A stretch of DNA of 64,000 nt from Myxococcales bacterium. GTDB taxonomy: Bacteria; Myxococcota_A; Polyangia; Polyangiales; GCA-016699535. The notes under the pieces were generated by a model, which saw only the letters and a list, made by a program, of their open reading frames with translations, was not told the origin of the DNA and ran no database searches. The DNA is taken from the NCBI GenBank assembly GCA_016699535.1, contig CP064980.1, positions 3,480,001 through 3,544,000 of the forward strand, in the 5' to 3' direction. Shown in pieces: positions 9,112-17,933 of the stretch. The first letter of the stretch is position 1. Each line of letters starts with the position of its first letter. A program made the translations under genes and the position numbers.

Positions 9112-10194
9112 ATGACAAAAATAACGATGAAATCAGCGTGTGCTCTTCTGCTCGTCTTTGGGCTTCAGATGATTCCCCCTCCATATGCCCAGGCTCAGGA
9201 ACAGAGCACAACGCCATCGCAACAGCATCTACGGCTGCACTTGCGTGGCTTCGAGGACGCCGCCTTGCAGGAACTCATCAAAAAGCGGATTGCGCAGGAA
9301 CTATCCCTGGAGGAGGGCGCAATCGATGTCCTAGAAGATTCGGTCCCGGAAGGTGGCGAAATTTTTGTGGACTATAATGACACCGGTATTCGGCTCCGCT
9401 ATATCGATTCGGAGGGGCGCTTTTATCAACGGGACACCGAACGAAACTCAGAGCATCCGATTGAGGAGCAAATCGCTCTTGTCATTGGAAATCTAGTACG
9501 CGATCAAACGGCAACTTTTGAAGTTAAGGAAGTAGTTCTTCCCGTCAAAACGCCGCCCGCTGAGGTGAAAAAGAAAACTAAAGCAAGTAAGAAGGAAAAA
9601 TATCAAAAACCCAAAGGAGTAAACAAGAGAGCCAACTATCTTGAGCCCTTCGCCATAGCATCCTTTGGTGTATTTGGAGCTGAAGAAGGCCTGGGCGCAC
9701 AACTTGGTGCCGACGTGGGGCTTCGAATTAACGGATTCGGTTTATCTGGCGGCTTCAATATTTCACACACGGCTTACACAGCCAATGTGTTCGAACAGCA
9801 AGTTATAACTGCACCTTCAATGACCGACTACAACGCACCGGGTAGCGTAACATGGCTTTCGCTTCCTTTTACCTTTTCCTATCGCGCCGATCTTAGCCGG
9901 ACAATATCGCTTGATGTAGGCGCTGGCCCTGGGTTTAGTATAGGCATCGCCAATGTCGAAGAAGCTTCTGAAACAAACACTACGGGATATTTGCACTCAA
10001 TGCTTGGCCTAAGTTTCAAACTTTCAGCAAGAACCCGTTTTTCTTTCAATCCGTTCTTCCGTTACAATCTAAGCAAAACAACCACATCTGCGCTTATCCA
10101 AGTTACCCAAACGCAACCTAGCCAACGCTCAATCGTGGCCGACGTACCACGCTATATGGGCGGTGCCCTTATCGGGCTGGAGTGGATGATTTGA
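9112..10194 (+). CDS. Outer-membrane beta-barrel protein with N-terminal soluble domain
   Basis: About 360 residues: a signal peptide ending near AQAQ, a soluble domain of ~110 residues with an acidic stretch, a Lys-rich linker (EVKKKTKASKKEK), and then ~200 residues of alternating strands typical of an outer-membrane barrel (GLGAQLGADVGLRI, FSYRADLSRTISLDVGAG), ending in an aromatic/hydrophobic strand. It is the first gene of a tight operon with an ECF sigma factor (1-base gap) and a membrane TPR protein. That order is consistent with an envelope-sensing or envelope-remodelling module (inference). ATGs at 9112 and 9127 are both possible starts. Confidence 0.75.
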   Translation: MTKITMKSACALLLVFGLQMIPPPYAQAQEQSTTPSQQHLRLHLRGFEDAALQELIKKRIAQELSLEEGAIDVLEDSVPEGGEIFVDYNDTGIRLRYIDSEGRFYQRDTERNSEHPIEEQIALVIGNLVRDQTATFEVKEVVLPVKTPPAEVKKKTKASKKEKYQKPKGVNKRANYLEPFAIASFGVFGAEEGLGAQLGADVGLRINGFGLSGGFNISHTAYTANVFEQQVITAPSMTDYNAPGSVTWLSLPFTFSYRADLSRTISLDVGAGPGFSIGIANVEEASETNTTGYLHSMLGLSFKLSARTRFSFNPFFRYNLSKTTTSALIQVTQTQPSQRSIVADVPRYMGGALIGLEWMI

Positions 10195-10195
10195 C

Positions 10196-10822
10196 ATGAA
10201 AGGCCAGTCGACCACAACAAGCTCTTTTGGAACTTGGGACGCTGCCCATAGCGAAGCGGGTACTGCCACCTCGGATGAAGTGCAAAAAACCGGTATTCTT
10301 ATTGAAGACATCAAAATGGGCCACCGTGATGCGATTGCTTCTGTCTATGATCGTTATCAAGGTAAGCTCCGAAACCTAGCGTATCGCCTGCTCGGCGATG
10401 AAAGTAGCGCAGAGGATCTCGTGCACGATGTGTTTGTCACTCTGCCATCCGCAATTCAAAAATTCAAAGGACAAAGTACTTTATCAACCTTTCTTTGCGG
10501 TATTTTGATCAATCACGCACGGCGCGCAATTCGCTCGGCTACGCGCAAACGCCATGCTCTATCGAAGCTTAGCAAACAAATCCCTTTGCCCTCTCATAGC
10601 CCTGAATCGCAAGCATATGAAACTGAATTCCTCGATCACATGCAATGTCTGCTTGACCGATTGCCCATCCGACAACGCATTGTGTTCGTGTTAGTAGAAG
10701 TCGAACAAAAGAGCACTGGAGAAGTAGCTGAAATTCTCAACACTCACCCAGCAACCGTTCGAACACGACTTTTCCATGCAAAGCGAAAACTTCGCTCTTA
10801 CCTAGAAAAGGAGGTCTTGTAA
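10196..10822 (+). CDS. ECF-type RNA polymerase sigma factor
   Basis: A 208-residue sigma-70 family factor of the extracytoplasmic-function group. Region 2 reads YRLLGDESSAEDLVHDVFV, the typical RNA polymerase and -10 contact helix; region 4 contains GEVAEILNTHPATVRTRLFHAKRKL, the helix-turn-helix for -35 recognition. An extra ~40 residues precede region 2. It starts one base after the outer-membrane gene stop and overlaps the next gene by one base (TAATG), so all three are cotranscribed. The following membrane protein is the likely cognate anti-sigma partner. Confidence 0.92.
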   Translation: MKGQSTTTSSFGTWDAAHSEAGTATSDEVQKTGILIEDIKMGHRDAIASVYDRYQGKLRNLAYRLLGDESSAEDLVHDVFVTLPSAIQKFKGQSTLSTFLCGILINHARRAIRSATRKRHALSKLSKQIPLPSHSPESQAYETEFLDHMQCLLDRLPIRQRIVFVLVEVEQKSTGEVAEILNTHPATVRTRLFHAKRKLRSYLEKEVL

Positions 10823-11562
10823 TGACGAACCAAGACCCACTTGAGTTGATGATCGCTGCCCTCAGGCACAAACAAGCAGATCCCAAAAACGCTCCACGTA
10901 CACGCGCGCGTATTTTGCAAGATTTGGTTTTAAAGAAAGACGAAAAGCATATTTGGCCCGTAGTTATTGCGGTGGCTGCTTTGCTTTTTGCATCAAGTGC
11001 CTGGGCGACCCTGCACTACGAGCTAGAGTTTCCATTTTTACTATTGCGAGCGCCAGCGCCACAGAAACCACATCCGCAAGGTATGGCAACGAGACTCTCC
11101 TCGTCGCCGAAAAACCAACCAAGCGTAGCAGTCGCCTCAGCAAACAATTTCAACAATGCCGAGAGGGCATTTTCGCAAACAAGCAAAACCGGCCAAGATC
11201 TGGCACCGCCAAAAACACATCTCTTAGCAAAACCAAACCAAGCAATTGCATCGCCTCCTCAACTCGACACTTTAAAAGGAGCAGAGCGACACGCATATCT
11301 CGGTGCGCATGCTTTGCATTTTTATAAAAGGGACTACCCATCGGCTCTGGATGCCTGGAACAACTATATTCAAGATTTTCCAAATGGATTGCTCAATGCC
11401 GAAGCGCGTTACAACCGCGTGATTGCCCTCATTAAGTTGGGGAAGTTCACTCGGGCCAGCATCGAGCTTGAAACCTTGGAAATCTTTCCCGAGCTTAAGT
11501 ACCGCCATAGAGATATGCAAAAGCTACGCACATGGCTAGAGCAACACCACGAGCCGCAATGA
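10822..11562 (+). CDS. Single-pass membrane protein with TPR-like domain, probable anti-sigma partner
   Basis: A 246-residue protein: ~45 cytoplasmic residues, one transmembrane helix near 46-63 (VVIAVAALLFASSAW), a long Pro/Ser/Lys-rich linker, and a C-terminal periplasmic pair of TPR-like helical repeats (YKRDYPSALDAWNNYIQDFP, ARYNRVIALIKLGKFTRAS). The topology and translational coupling to the sigma gene fit an anti-sigma factor, although no zinc-binding HxxxCxxC motif is present. A strong AAAGGAGG precedes the ATG. Similar sigma/TPR pairs are common in Myxococcota. Confidence 0.75.
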   Translation: MTNQDPLELMIAALRHKQADPKNAPRTRARILQDLVLKKDEKHIWPVVIAVAALLFASSAWATLHYELEFPFLLLRAPAPQKPHPQGMATRLSSSPKNQPSVAVASANNFNNAERAFSQTSKTGQDLAPPKTHLLAKPNQAIASPPQLDTLKGAERHAYLGAHALHFYKRDYPSALDAWNNYIQDFPNGLLNAEARYNRVIALIKLGKFTRASIELETLEIFPELKYRHRDMQKLRTWLEQHHEPQ

Positions 11563-11958
11563 ACTCTTCAACGACAAGGTAGCTGTTTTATCAAAGGCCG
11601 GCATTAATTTCCTAAGGTAAAATCCTGTTGTCAAAACTTGGCGACTAACCTAGTGTTCTGCAATGCGCAGATACACGGCCATGGATTCAATGCGACTGGC
11701 TTTATCAATTACAATACAGTGTGCTTGCGGATCCCCAAGGCCATCGCCGAGGCCGAGTACTGAAAGCACCACCCCTCCACCTTCACCATCAAAAAGAGCG
11801 ATTCACCTGGGGATGTCAATCATTGGGACGATGCCGTGTTTGCCCTAAAAGCCCAATACCCAAAGCTAGGCCTTGTTGTACCAAGTCACGGTTCGCCCGG
11901 AGGAGTAGAGCTTCTCGATCATACGGTGACGTTGGCAAGAAAACACAGTGCTCCGTAG
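11563..11958 (+). pseudogene. Decayed class B metallo-beta-lactamase-fold fragment
   Basis: One frame carries pieces typical of the C-terminal half of subclass B1 metallo-beta-lactamases, broken by stops. GSCFIKG near 11578 resembles the family's zinc-cysteine strand (GGCFIK). From 11764 to the TAG at 11956-11958 the frame reads GDVNHWDDAVFALKAQYP, then LVVPSHGSPGG and LLDHTVTLARK, matching the region with the last zinc histidine (VVPGHG). Stops at 11605-11607 and 11761-11763 and unrelated sequence between the pieces indicate decay or an internal rearrangement. The N-terminal HxHxD half is not visible upstream, so the gene is not functional as drawn. Confidence 0.6.
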
Positions 11959-12017
11959 CATTATTCGAGCAAAGGATTCTTGAAATTAGCGTTGTTTTAG
12001 CGGTACATAAAGAAACT

Positions 12018-12440
12018 ATGAACGATGAAAAAACAATTTGGACTGGCGGCCCCTCTCAAGTGCTTAACTTAAAAGTATATGTTGTCTGCTTTTTACTGTG
12101 CTTTTTAGTCATACCGATATTTTACGCCTTGTGGAAATGGTTGGAGTTGAAAAACACACGCTACGAACTTACGAACCAGCGCCTGAAGATGCATTATGGT
12201 ATACTTTCCAAACATAGCGACGATATCGAACTTTATCGAGTCAAAGACACGCGTTTTGAGCAGCCGTTTGTGTTCCGATTGTTCGGCGTCGGAAACATCA
12301 TTCTCGCAACATCCGATATCAGCAACGCCCAAGTCATGCTTCGTGCCGTCCATCAAGCAGACAGTGTACGCGACCAAATTCGAGCTAACGTAGAAGAAGT
12401 CCGGAGCCGCAAAGGTGTTCGCGAAGTCGATTTCAACTAA
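12018..12440 (+). CDS. PH-domain (bPH_2) membrane protein
   Basis: A 140-residue protein with a membrane-spanning hydrophobic stretch at residues 19-41 and a bacterial PH-like domain: YELTNQRLKMHYGILSKHSDDIELYRVKD followed by VGNIILATSD in shortened form. The family (DUF304/YdbS-like) is membrane-associated and of unsettled function. The C-terminal tail is helical and charged. The ATG at 12018 is chosen because the open frame before it runs through the metallo-beta-lactamase remnant and has no coding character. It converges on the tag gene, 12 bases away. Confidence 0.8.
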   Translation: MNDEKTIWTGGPSQVLNLKVYVVCFLLCFLVIPIFYALWKWLELKNTRYELTNQRLKMHYGILSKHSDDIELYRVKDTRFEQPFVFRLFGVGNIILATSDISNAQVMLRAVHQADSVRDQIRANVEEVRSRKGVREVDFN

Positions 12441-12452
12441 ACACGACTATCC

Positions 12453-13094
12453 TCAGTGATGAACGGGTACCGTTTGCGCTTTTTTCTTAAGATGACTTTC
12501 TCCCCCTTTTTGCAGTTCAGCGTATCGAAAACATTCAACCATATGATCATTAACCATCCCCACAGCTTGCATGAAGGCATAGCAAATAGTCGGTCCGCAA
12601 AAGCGAAAACCTAACTTCTTCAGAGCTTTCGACATGTGTTGGCTTTGTGTGGTCTGCGCAGGCAAGTCACTTAGACTACTCCATCGATTGCAAATGGTCT
12701 CGTGCTCAACAAAGCTCCAAAGAAAATCGTTAAAGCTTTGCCCGCTATCACGTAGTTGCAAATAAGCTTTTGCACTGTCTATCGTTCCTGAAATTTTTGC
12801 ACGGTTCCGTACTATCCCAGCATCGCTCATAAGTGATGCAATCTTTTTCTCTGAAAAGCGAACAATCTTCTCGGGCTCAAAGTTCACAAAAGCCTTGCGG
12901 AAGTTTTCGCGCTTTTTCAGAATGGTGAACCACGACAGCCCCGCCTGAAAGCCGTCGAGAATCAACTTCTCGAACAACGCTCGGTCATCATGCTCCGGCA
13001 CACCCCATTCAGTGTCGTGATAATGTACATACAAAGGATCAGATCCACACCAAGTACACCGAATTTTAGTATGTTTAACCATGAACAAAGCCAT
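12453..13094 (-). CDS. tag: DNA-3-methyladenine glycosylase I
   Basis: Tag excises 3-methyladenine from alkylated DNA to begin base excision repair. The 213-residue product has the zinc-binding N-terminus (RCTWCGSDPLYVHYHDTEWG), the substrate pocket region FEKLILDGFQAGLSWFTIL, and the C-terminal LGFRFCGPTICYAFMQAVGMVNDH followed by the zinc-ligand Cys. Length and order are standard. A later Met at residue 6 is an alternative start. No repair genes adjoin it. Confidence 0.95.
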   Translation of the reverse strand: MALFMVKHTKIRCTWCGSDPLYVHYHDTEWGVPEHDDRALFEKLILDGFQAGLSWFTILKKRENFRKAFVNFEPEKIVRFSEKKIASLMSDAGIVRNRAKISGTIDSAKAYLQLRDSGQSFNDFLWSFVEHETICNRWSSLSDLPAQTTQSQHMSKALKKLGFRFCGPTICYAFMQAVGMVNDHMVECFRYAELQKGGESHLKKKAQTVPVHH

Positions 13095-13245
13095 AGCAGA
13101 AACACAGCCTCACCGCATCCATCAAATGTTCTGAAACAAGCATGGCATGCTCTGGTGCAGTAATTGACTCTTAGGTATACTCAGATTCTTTTCTGGCGTT
13201 AGAAGCCACATTGACCAGCAGAATCTTACAATGCAAGGGGCAAAC

Positions 13246-13704
13246 ATGAGCGATCTGATCGTGCGGGATGGTTGCATTAAAGACGCAGAAGTGATTACAA
13301 CATTCCAACAGCGGATGGCCTGGGTGACCGAGGGTAAGTCGCTTGATGCAGAAACAGTATCAACTGGGGTGCGCACCGTGTTCAACAATCCGGAGTTTGG
13401 ATGCTACTTGGTAGCCGAAATAGATGGCGAAGTAGTAGGTAGTTTGCTGATTACTCAAGAGTGGAGCGACTGGCGCAATGGGCTGTTTTGGTGGATTCAA
13501 TCGGTATACGTCGATGAGAATGTAAGACGCCGAGGCGTGTACCGAGCCATGCATGAAGAAGCACGCAAGCGGGCCAAAGCAGCCGGTAACGTGGTTGGTA
13601 TTCGGCTCTATGTTGAGCGAGAAAACACAATCGCACAACAAAGCTATATGCAGCTTGGAATGAAACCCACCCATTACGACGTGTATGAAGAACTTGTCGG
13701 ATAG
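13246..13704 (+). CDS. GNAT family N-acetyltransferase
   Basis: A 152-residue acetyl-CoA-dependent acyltransferase. The acetyl-CoA pyrophosphate loop is visible as VDENVRRRGVYRAM, and the C-terminal strand/helix (LYVERENTIAQQSYMQLGM) is typical. The acceptor is unknown. The ATG at 13246 is preceded by AAGGGG at good spacing, so the earlier in-frame ATG at 13231 is not used. The 13095-13245 interval upstream holds nothing I recognise. Confidence 0.88.
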   Translation: MSDLIVRDGCIKDAEVITTFQQRMAWVTEGKSLDAETVSTGVRTVFNNPEFGCYLVAEIDGEVVGSLLITQEWSDWRNGLFWWIQSVYVDENVRRRGVYRAMHEEARKRAKAAGNVVGIRLYVERENTIAQQSYMQLGMKPTHYDVYEELVG

Positions 13705-13790
13705 AAAACGGTGTCTTTTGTGCGAAACTAAATTGCATGCGCATCGCGCGCGACGTTTCAGCCGCTTCCGAGCATGTTCCCGACCGTAAA

Positions 13791-14678
13791 CTACGGAAGC
13801 ATCTCACCACGCCAAGGAAGTTTTGGATTACTTTCACCCGTTGCCCAACGGTAGCGCAATCCGGCAACACCGTATGCACCAAGCACAAAGCCTAAAGAGT
13901 CCGGGCTGGCCACAGCCATTGTAAGAGCGCTCGCGATTTCCAGATGCTCTGTCAACTGAAACGATAAGACAGGACCGATTCGCCACACGCCTTCGGGCCT
14001 GGCTGTACCAAAGACGTGTTCGGCAAGGACACCAACGCGAAGCGAGTCCTGGTTCAACAAACGTGCAAGTGCTGCAAAGCGAAATACAAAATAAGTTGAA
14101 TCCGCTACAAGCGCACGATACGATTCATCATAAAAAACACGGTTCGAGGGAACATCCACGGAATGAATAAAGATAAAGTCAGCAACCAAAGCCGCGTGAG
14201 GCAAAGGCACAATGCCGACTGCTTCAAATTCGAAAGCCCAGTACCTGGCACGCGCTCCGGGTGTGTCGTAGACATCGCTCCGGGTATACTGTTGTTGTGG
14301 ACTATAAAAAGTCTTATTGTACGAAGCCGTGTCGCGAAAACCCGCAGAGATATCAAGTACCGGTGTCGCCACACGGACACCACCGTAAGCTTGTGCGAAC
14401 TCGACCGTCGTTATCGCGTTGAAATCAACCCCGGTCCATATCCAGTGTGGTTTGCCATAACCAAAGGCCACAGCCGGTCGAAGATAAGGCGCGCCGAGTT
14501 CCATTCGTGTTGAAGCAAAAAAACGTGTCTTGCCTTGAGACCAGTAGCCAAAGTCCAAGCTTGGTTCGGCTTGTTTCTTATTATTCCGTAACTTGGGTGA
14601 CTTAGCATCTTGTGCATAAACATGCTTCGGTCCAAGACAACAAAGCAGCAGAAACAAGATGGAAATACGGATTGGCAT
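13791..14678 (-). CDS. Outer-membrane protein, probable beta-barrel
   Basis: About 295 residues starting with a good signal peptide (MPIRISILFLLLCC, cleavage after VYAQ), then alternating polar/apolar strands rich in aromatics and Gly through to a final barrel-like stretch (GAYGVAGLRYRW). No specific family is recognised. The ATG at 14678 is chosen over ATGs 63-255 bases upstream because it opens directly with the signal peptide. It lies downstream of the 14.8-16.0 kb gene on the same strand with a 115-base gap. Confidence 0.72.
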   Translation of the reverse strand: MPIRISILFLLLCCLGPKHVYAQDAKSPKLRNNKKQAEPSLDFGYWSQGKTRFFASTRMELGAPYLRPAVAFGYGKPHWIWTGVDFNAITTVEFAQAYGGVRVATPVLDISAGFRDTASYNKTFYSPQQQYTRSDVYDTPGARARYWAFEFEAVGIVPLPHAALVADFIFIHSVDVPSNRVFYDESYRALVADSTYFVFRFAALARLLNQDSLRVGVLAEHVFGTARPEGVWRIGPVLSFQLTEHLEIASALTMAVASPDSLGFVLGAYGVAGLRYRWATGESNPKLPWRGEMLP

Positions 14679-14793
14679 AGACGATAAACGAAGCCTTTGG
14701 CGGGGAACGATGACATAGTTAGCGCTAGGCCGCGAGCTCATCGAGAGCTTTTTTCGCCTTCTGAACAAGACATTCACGCTCTTTGATGCTGGA

Positions 14794-16048
14794 TTAAAAA
14801 AGGTAGCTATTAATATCTTCGTGTAGTGCAAGCACTTCGCTTCGAAGATAGTCTGACAGGGCTTGCGCCAAGGTGATTTCACTTGTGTCTTTATCAAAAC
14901 CAAGGAGATGATCAATCCAAAGTGAGACAGCAACTACCACGGCAAAGAGACCCGCAATAACGGAGCTTGGCAGCGCTGCCAGAACAAGAGCAGCAACCAT
15001 GCCAATTGCTACGATGGAAACAACAACAACGGTGCCAATCCGAGACCAGTCGAGCCGCATGCCTTCGATTTGCACAGAGCCAGACTGGGTGTTCGGCGCA
15101 GCTAAAAGCTCAGTGATAGCATTATTCCACGCTATCAAATCTGCAGATCCTAATGCAGAAGAATGGTTTGCTTCAGCGATAAGGTTTAACCACTGTTCGC
15201 GACTTCCTTTATCCGAAATCAAAGCCGCACTCGCTAGCGATCCTTCGGCCGAGCTGATATCCCCAGCACCAAACGCAGGATCAATGAGATAAAAGTCATG
15301 AATGCTGTCGGACTGAACGGCCTCATGCAAAGCGGCCCAATCGTGGGTACCTACCCTGTCGGCCGCAAGGAAATACACCCACTGCCCGGAGGCTTCGCTT
15401 TGTCCACCGATCACGATACCGCGAGCATCGGCTCCTAGACCAAGCTCGACAACGCTTCCAAACGCCAAGCTGCCAGAAACCTGAACTTCAGCGCCAGAAG
15501 CGTCAATCACAAGCGATTGCTCTTTTACGCCGTCACACCAGTTGCAACTTCCATCGAGGGGATTGGTGTTGAAAATGCCCCACTCGCTATCAAATCTAAA
15601 ATCAATGCAAAGAAAGCGCTCCAACGTCTTTTTAATTACGATTTTGTATAGAGTATCAGCACTGAGATCGGCGCCGGCCGTTGCTGCATTTGCAGCATCA
15701 GCGCAAGCATGAATTGAGTTTTCGACTAGGTTTTGACTTTGGCTCATGTTGTTGAGCTGCAAACAACGTGAAATGGCCATGCTGCATAAAAAGAAGGTTG
15801 CGATCACTTCCTCGGTAATAGCGATTGGTAGCGTTGCGGTAGATGTTTTTGGCCCCCTCCAAACGGTATCTCAGGTCTGGGTGAACATCAGTGCTTTGCA
15901 TATCAGACTGATGTTCAAGGCCTGAGTCTAGCTCAACACCGCAAGCAACTGACAGAGCGACAAACAACACAACAGCGCAGTAGCGCACGGGTGAATATAT
16001 TCCTGACAAGTATAGGCTTATAAGGAAGGTTTTATTTTTTTGGTCCAT
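14794..16048 (-). CDS. Probable lipoprotein with C-terminal membrane helices (likely frameshifted)
   Basis: Two overlapping frames seem to be one gene. The first opens with a lipoprotein-like signal (FVALSVAC) and runs to about 15.86 kb. The second, with CLQLNNMSQSQNLVEN, several cysteines and a C-terminal pair of hydrophobic helices (IGTVVVVSIVAIGMVAALVL), ends at 14794. Removing one base from the C5 tract at 15853-15857 (G5 on the coding strand) joins them. The alternative is two genes, the second starting at a Met near 15807 or 15745. No domain is recognised. It is divergent from the lipoprotein gene at 16468. Confidence 0.5.
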
Positions 16049-16467
16049 CGATACCTTTTGTCCAAGACCGTACAGCAAAAAGTGTGCTCAAAACCAACCC
16101 TTTTCACATTTTCATTTTAGCCGCCTTTTTGCACCAACTTGCGATTCTGTTGCTGTCATCTCAACTGAGCCAGTTGGCGCTTTCTTCCTCTTTGGCGGAC
16201 AATAGTCCCCACCCAAACACAATAATACCCTATGTTTTTCACGCAGCTAAACGGTCAGAAACGCCTTTACTAGGTAAGATTGTATTCGCGCTTGCAGTCC
16301 TGTCGGACTCCAAATCACTAAAAGGACATGCAATTGTGTCCTAAAGTGACTCCAGCGAGGAAACAATAGTAGCCACTTTATGTGCGGAGTGGTTAAAATT
16401 TCCCGCGTTTTAAGCAATTTTTTTTGTTTTAAAGTTGGCCTGATTTTTGCGTTACTATGCCCCCATC
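16049..16467. other. Divergent intergenic region, no gene supported
   Basis: This 419-base AT-rich interval separates two divergent lipoprotein genes and presumably carries both promoters. An 86-codon open frame at 16084-16344 (+) has hydrophobic but unremarkable content, no ribosome binding site and no recognisable family, so I do not call it. A small hairpin (AGGACA/TGTCCT) lies near 16322-16341. Confidence 0.5.
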
Positions 16468-17469
16468 ATGAGACGCAACTTTGTAAGAAATGTAGGCCTA
16501 CTCGTTCTAAGCGCTGCACTTTTGTTGAACGGCTGTACCGCTGAGAGCTCGAACTCAAACGAACTTGACCACGATCACTCCGAAAGTATTTCGGCACTTC
16601 TCTTTGCCGAAGTTGGGGCAGGAATTCTGGTTTGGCATGTCGCTGTAATCGCTGGAGTTGCAATCCTTGGGTATCTTAGCTTGCTCGAAGCAAACGGGGT
16701 CGACGTACCTCAGGCTGTTTGGGACACCACTGAAACCATGGTCAATGGTGCAGAATATATCGCGGAGAATGCCTGGCCAACCATCAGCGCTCTAGCTTCG
16801 CAAGTCTCACAAATTATTTCCTTACTAGCTCAATCGATTGGCCGTAGTGTGGGGTCAGTTATCATGGACATCAAGCCGGAGTTCGATCGAGGCATGATGG
16901 CCGCGGATCTCGGGTTGCCGAATGCAGCAGACTTCGGGACCGACGCTTTCAGAGCGCACATCGAGCAGTTAATTGCTATCGGCGGCCATCCTGGACTTGC
17001 AACGCCGAATCCAAATGATCCAAACGATCCAAGCAACAAACCGGATTGGTGCAATGCCTTGATCACCGGAGCACGCACAGCCGGCCGAGCAGGTTTCGAA
17101 TTCAGCGCCCCCTCAGCAGCGGGGGCAACAGAGTTTCTTTCTTATTTGGACGGCATCTACGCTTTTGACCCTAACACCAGCGTCGCACGCTTTGGTATTA
17201 ACGTCTTCGAAGCCGTACAACAAGGAAGCGGAAGCATATGTAAACTTTTGATGAATGTAGCTTCATGTAGCAAAGCACAGGGCATTGATACTATCGATAT
17301 TGATTTCGCTGGACCCGCAGAAAGGGTAGTTACAAAGATGACAAACAACTTTGGTAATCCAACAATTTTCGGCTCTGGAATCTATCGCTGGACCATCCCA
17401 ACGTCAGGTTTCACCTGTGTCGACGGTCTCTCCTCAGGAAACATCACTGCCGTACACTATATCCCCTGA
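16468..17469 (+). CDS. Secreted lipoprotein, unknown
   Basis: A 333-residue protein with lipobox LLNGC, a short polar linker, one strongly hydrophobic segment (AEVGAGILVWHVAVIAGVAIL) that may span or sit in a membrane, an Ala-rich helical middle, a PNPNDPNDPSNKPD linker and a C-terminal domain with three or four cysteines (DWCNAL, SICKLL, ASCSKA, FTCVDG) likely paired in the periplasm. I recognise no family. It is followed directly by the 113-bp tandem repeats. Confidence 0.7.
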   Translation: MRRNFVRNVGLLVLSAALLLNGCTAESSNSNELDHDHSESISALLFAEVGAGILVWHVAVIAGVAILGYLSLLEANGVDVPQAVWDTTETMVNGAEYIAENAWPTISALASQVSQIISLLAQSIGRSVGSVIMDIKPEFDRGMMAADLGLPNAADFGTDAFRAHIEQLIAIGGHPGLATPNPNDPNDPSNKPDWCNALITGARTAGRAGFEFSAPSAAGATEFLSYLDGIYAFDPNTSVARFGINVFEAVQQGSGSICKLLMNVASCSKAQGIDTIDIDFAGPAERVVTKMTNNFGNPTIFGSGIYRWTIPTSGFTCVDGLSSGNITAVHYIP

Positions 17470-17487
17470 TTCTAGGGAACTGATCTC

Positions 17488-17820
17488 TTACCCTAGTTTA
17501 CTGCGCTTCGCTTCGCGAATGCTCGTCGAGCAAACTGAAAAAGGCACAAAAACGCGGACTTGCGTCCGCTTCGTCTGTGGCTCTTCTGCAAGGTGCTTCC
17601 TTACCCTAGTTTACTGCGCTTCGCTTCGCGAATGCTCGTAGACTAAACTGAAAAAGGCACAAAAACGCGGACTTGCGTCCGCTTCGTCTGTGGCTCTTCT
17701 GCAAGGTGCTTCCTTACCCTAGTTTACTGCGCTTCGCTTCGCGAATGCTCGTAGACTAAACTGAAAAAGGCACAAAAACGCGGACTTGCGTCCGCTTCTT
17801 TTGTGCCTTTTTCAGTTTAG
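17488..17820. repeat. 113-bp tandem repeat, about three copies, downstream of tRNA-fMet
   Basis: Copies begin at 17488, 17601 and 17714, each opening TTACCCTAGTTTACTGCGC. The first two are nearly identical over 113 bp (they differ at CGAGC/AGACT). The third matches until about 17796 and then changes to a sequence complementary to its own left part, forming the terminator next to the tRNA. Each copy contains GCGGACTTGCGTCCGC, a stem with a four-base loop, and GCGCTTCGCTTCGCG. Read on the tRNA strand, every copy ends its stem with a T-run, so three terminators lie in series. Confidence 0.9.
17756..17820 (-). terminator. Rho-independent terminator of tRNA-fMet with 22-bp outer stem
   Basis: On the minus strand, directly after the tRNA 3' end, GCGGAC-GCAA-GTCCGC is followed by GTTTTT. 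Outside it, perfect 22-base arms (17756-17777 and 17799-17820, core CTGAAAAAGGCAC) pair as well, making an unusually long stem. The same inner hairpin recurs in the two further repeat copies. Confidence 0.85.
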
Positions 17821-17894
<74 letters not shown>

Positions 17895-17933
17895 TCAGTT
17901 GGAGCGCATTATAAGCTTCTAAAGCTTTTTGTG

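Noticed and set aside
13360..13888. Reverse ORFs across the GNAT gene
   Set aside because: Their reading follows the antisense of a conserved acetyltransferase and they lack starts with ribosome binding sites.
16084..16344. 86-codon forward ORF
   Set aside because: Low-complexity hydrophobic content, no ribosome binding site and position in a divergent promoter region.
17488..17820. CRISPR array
   Set aside because: Repeats are 113 bp, directly adjacent, with no variable spacers and no cas genes.
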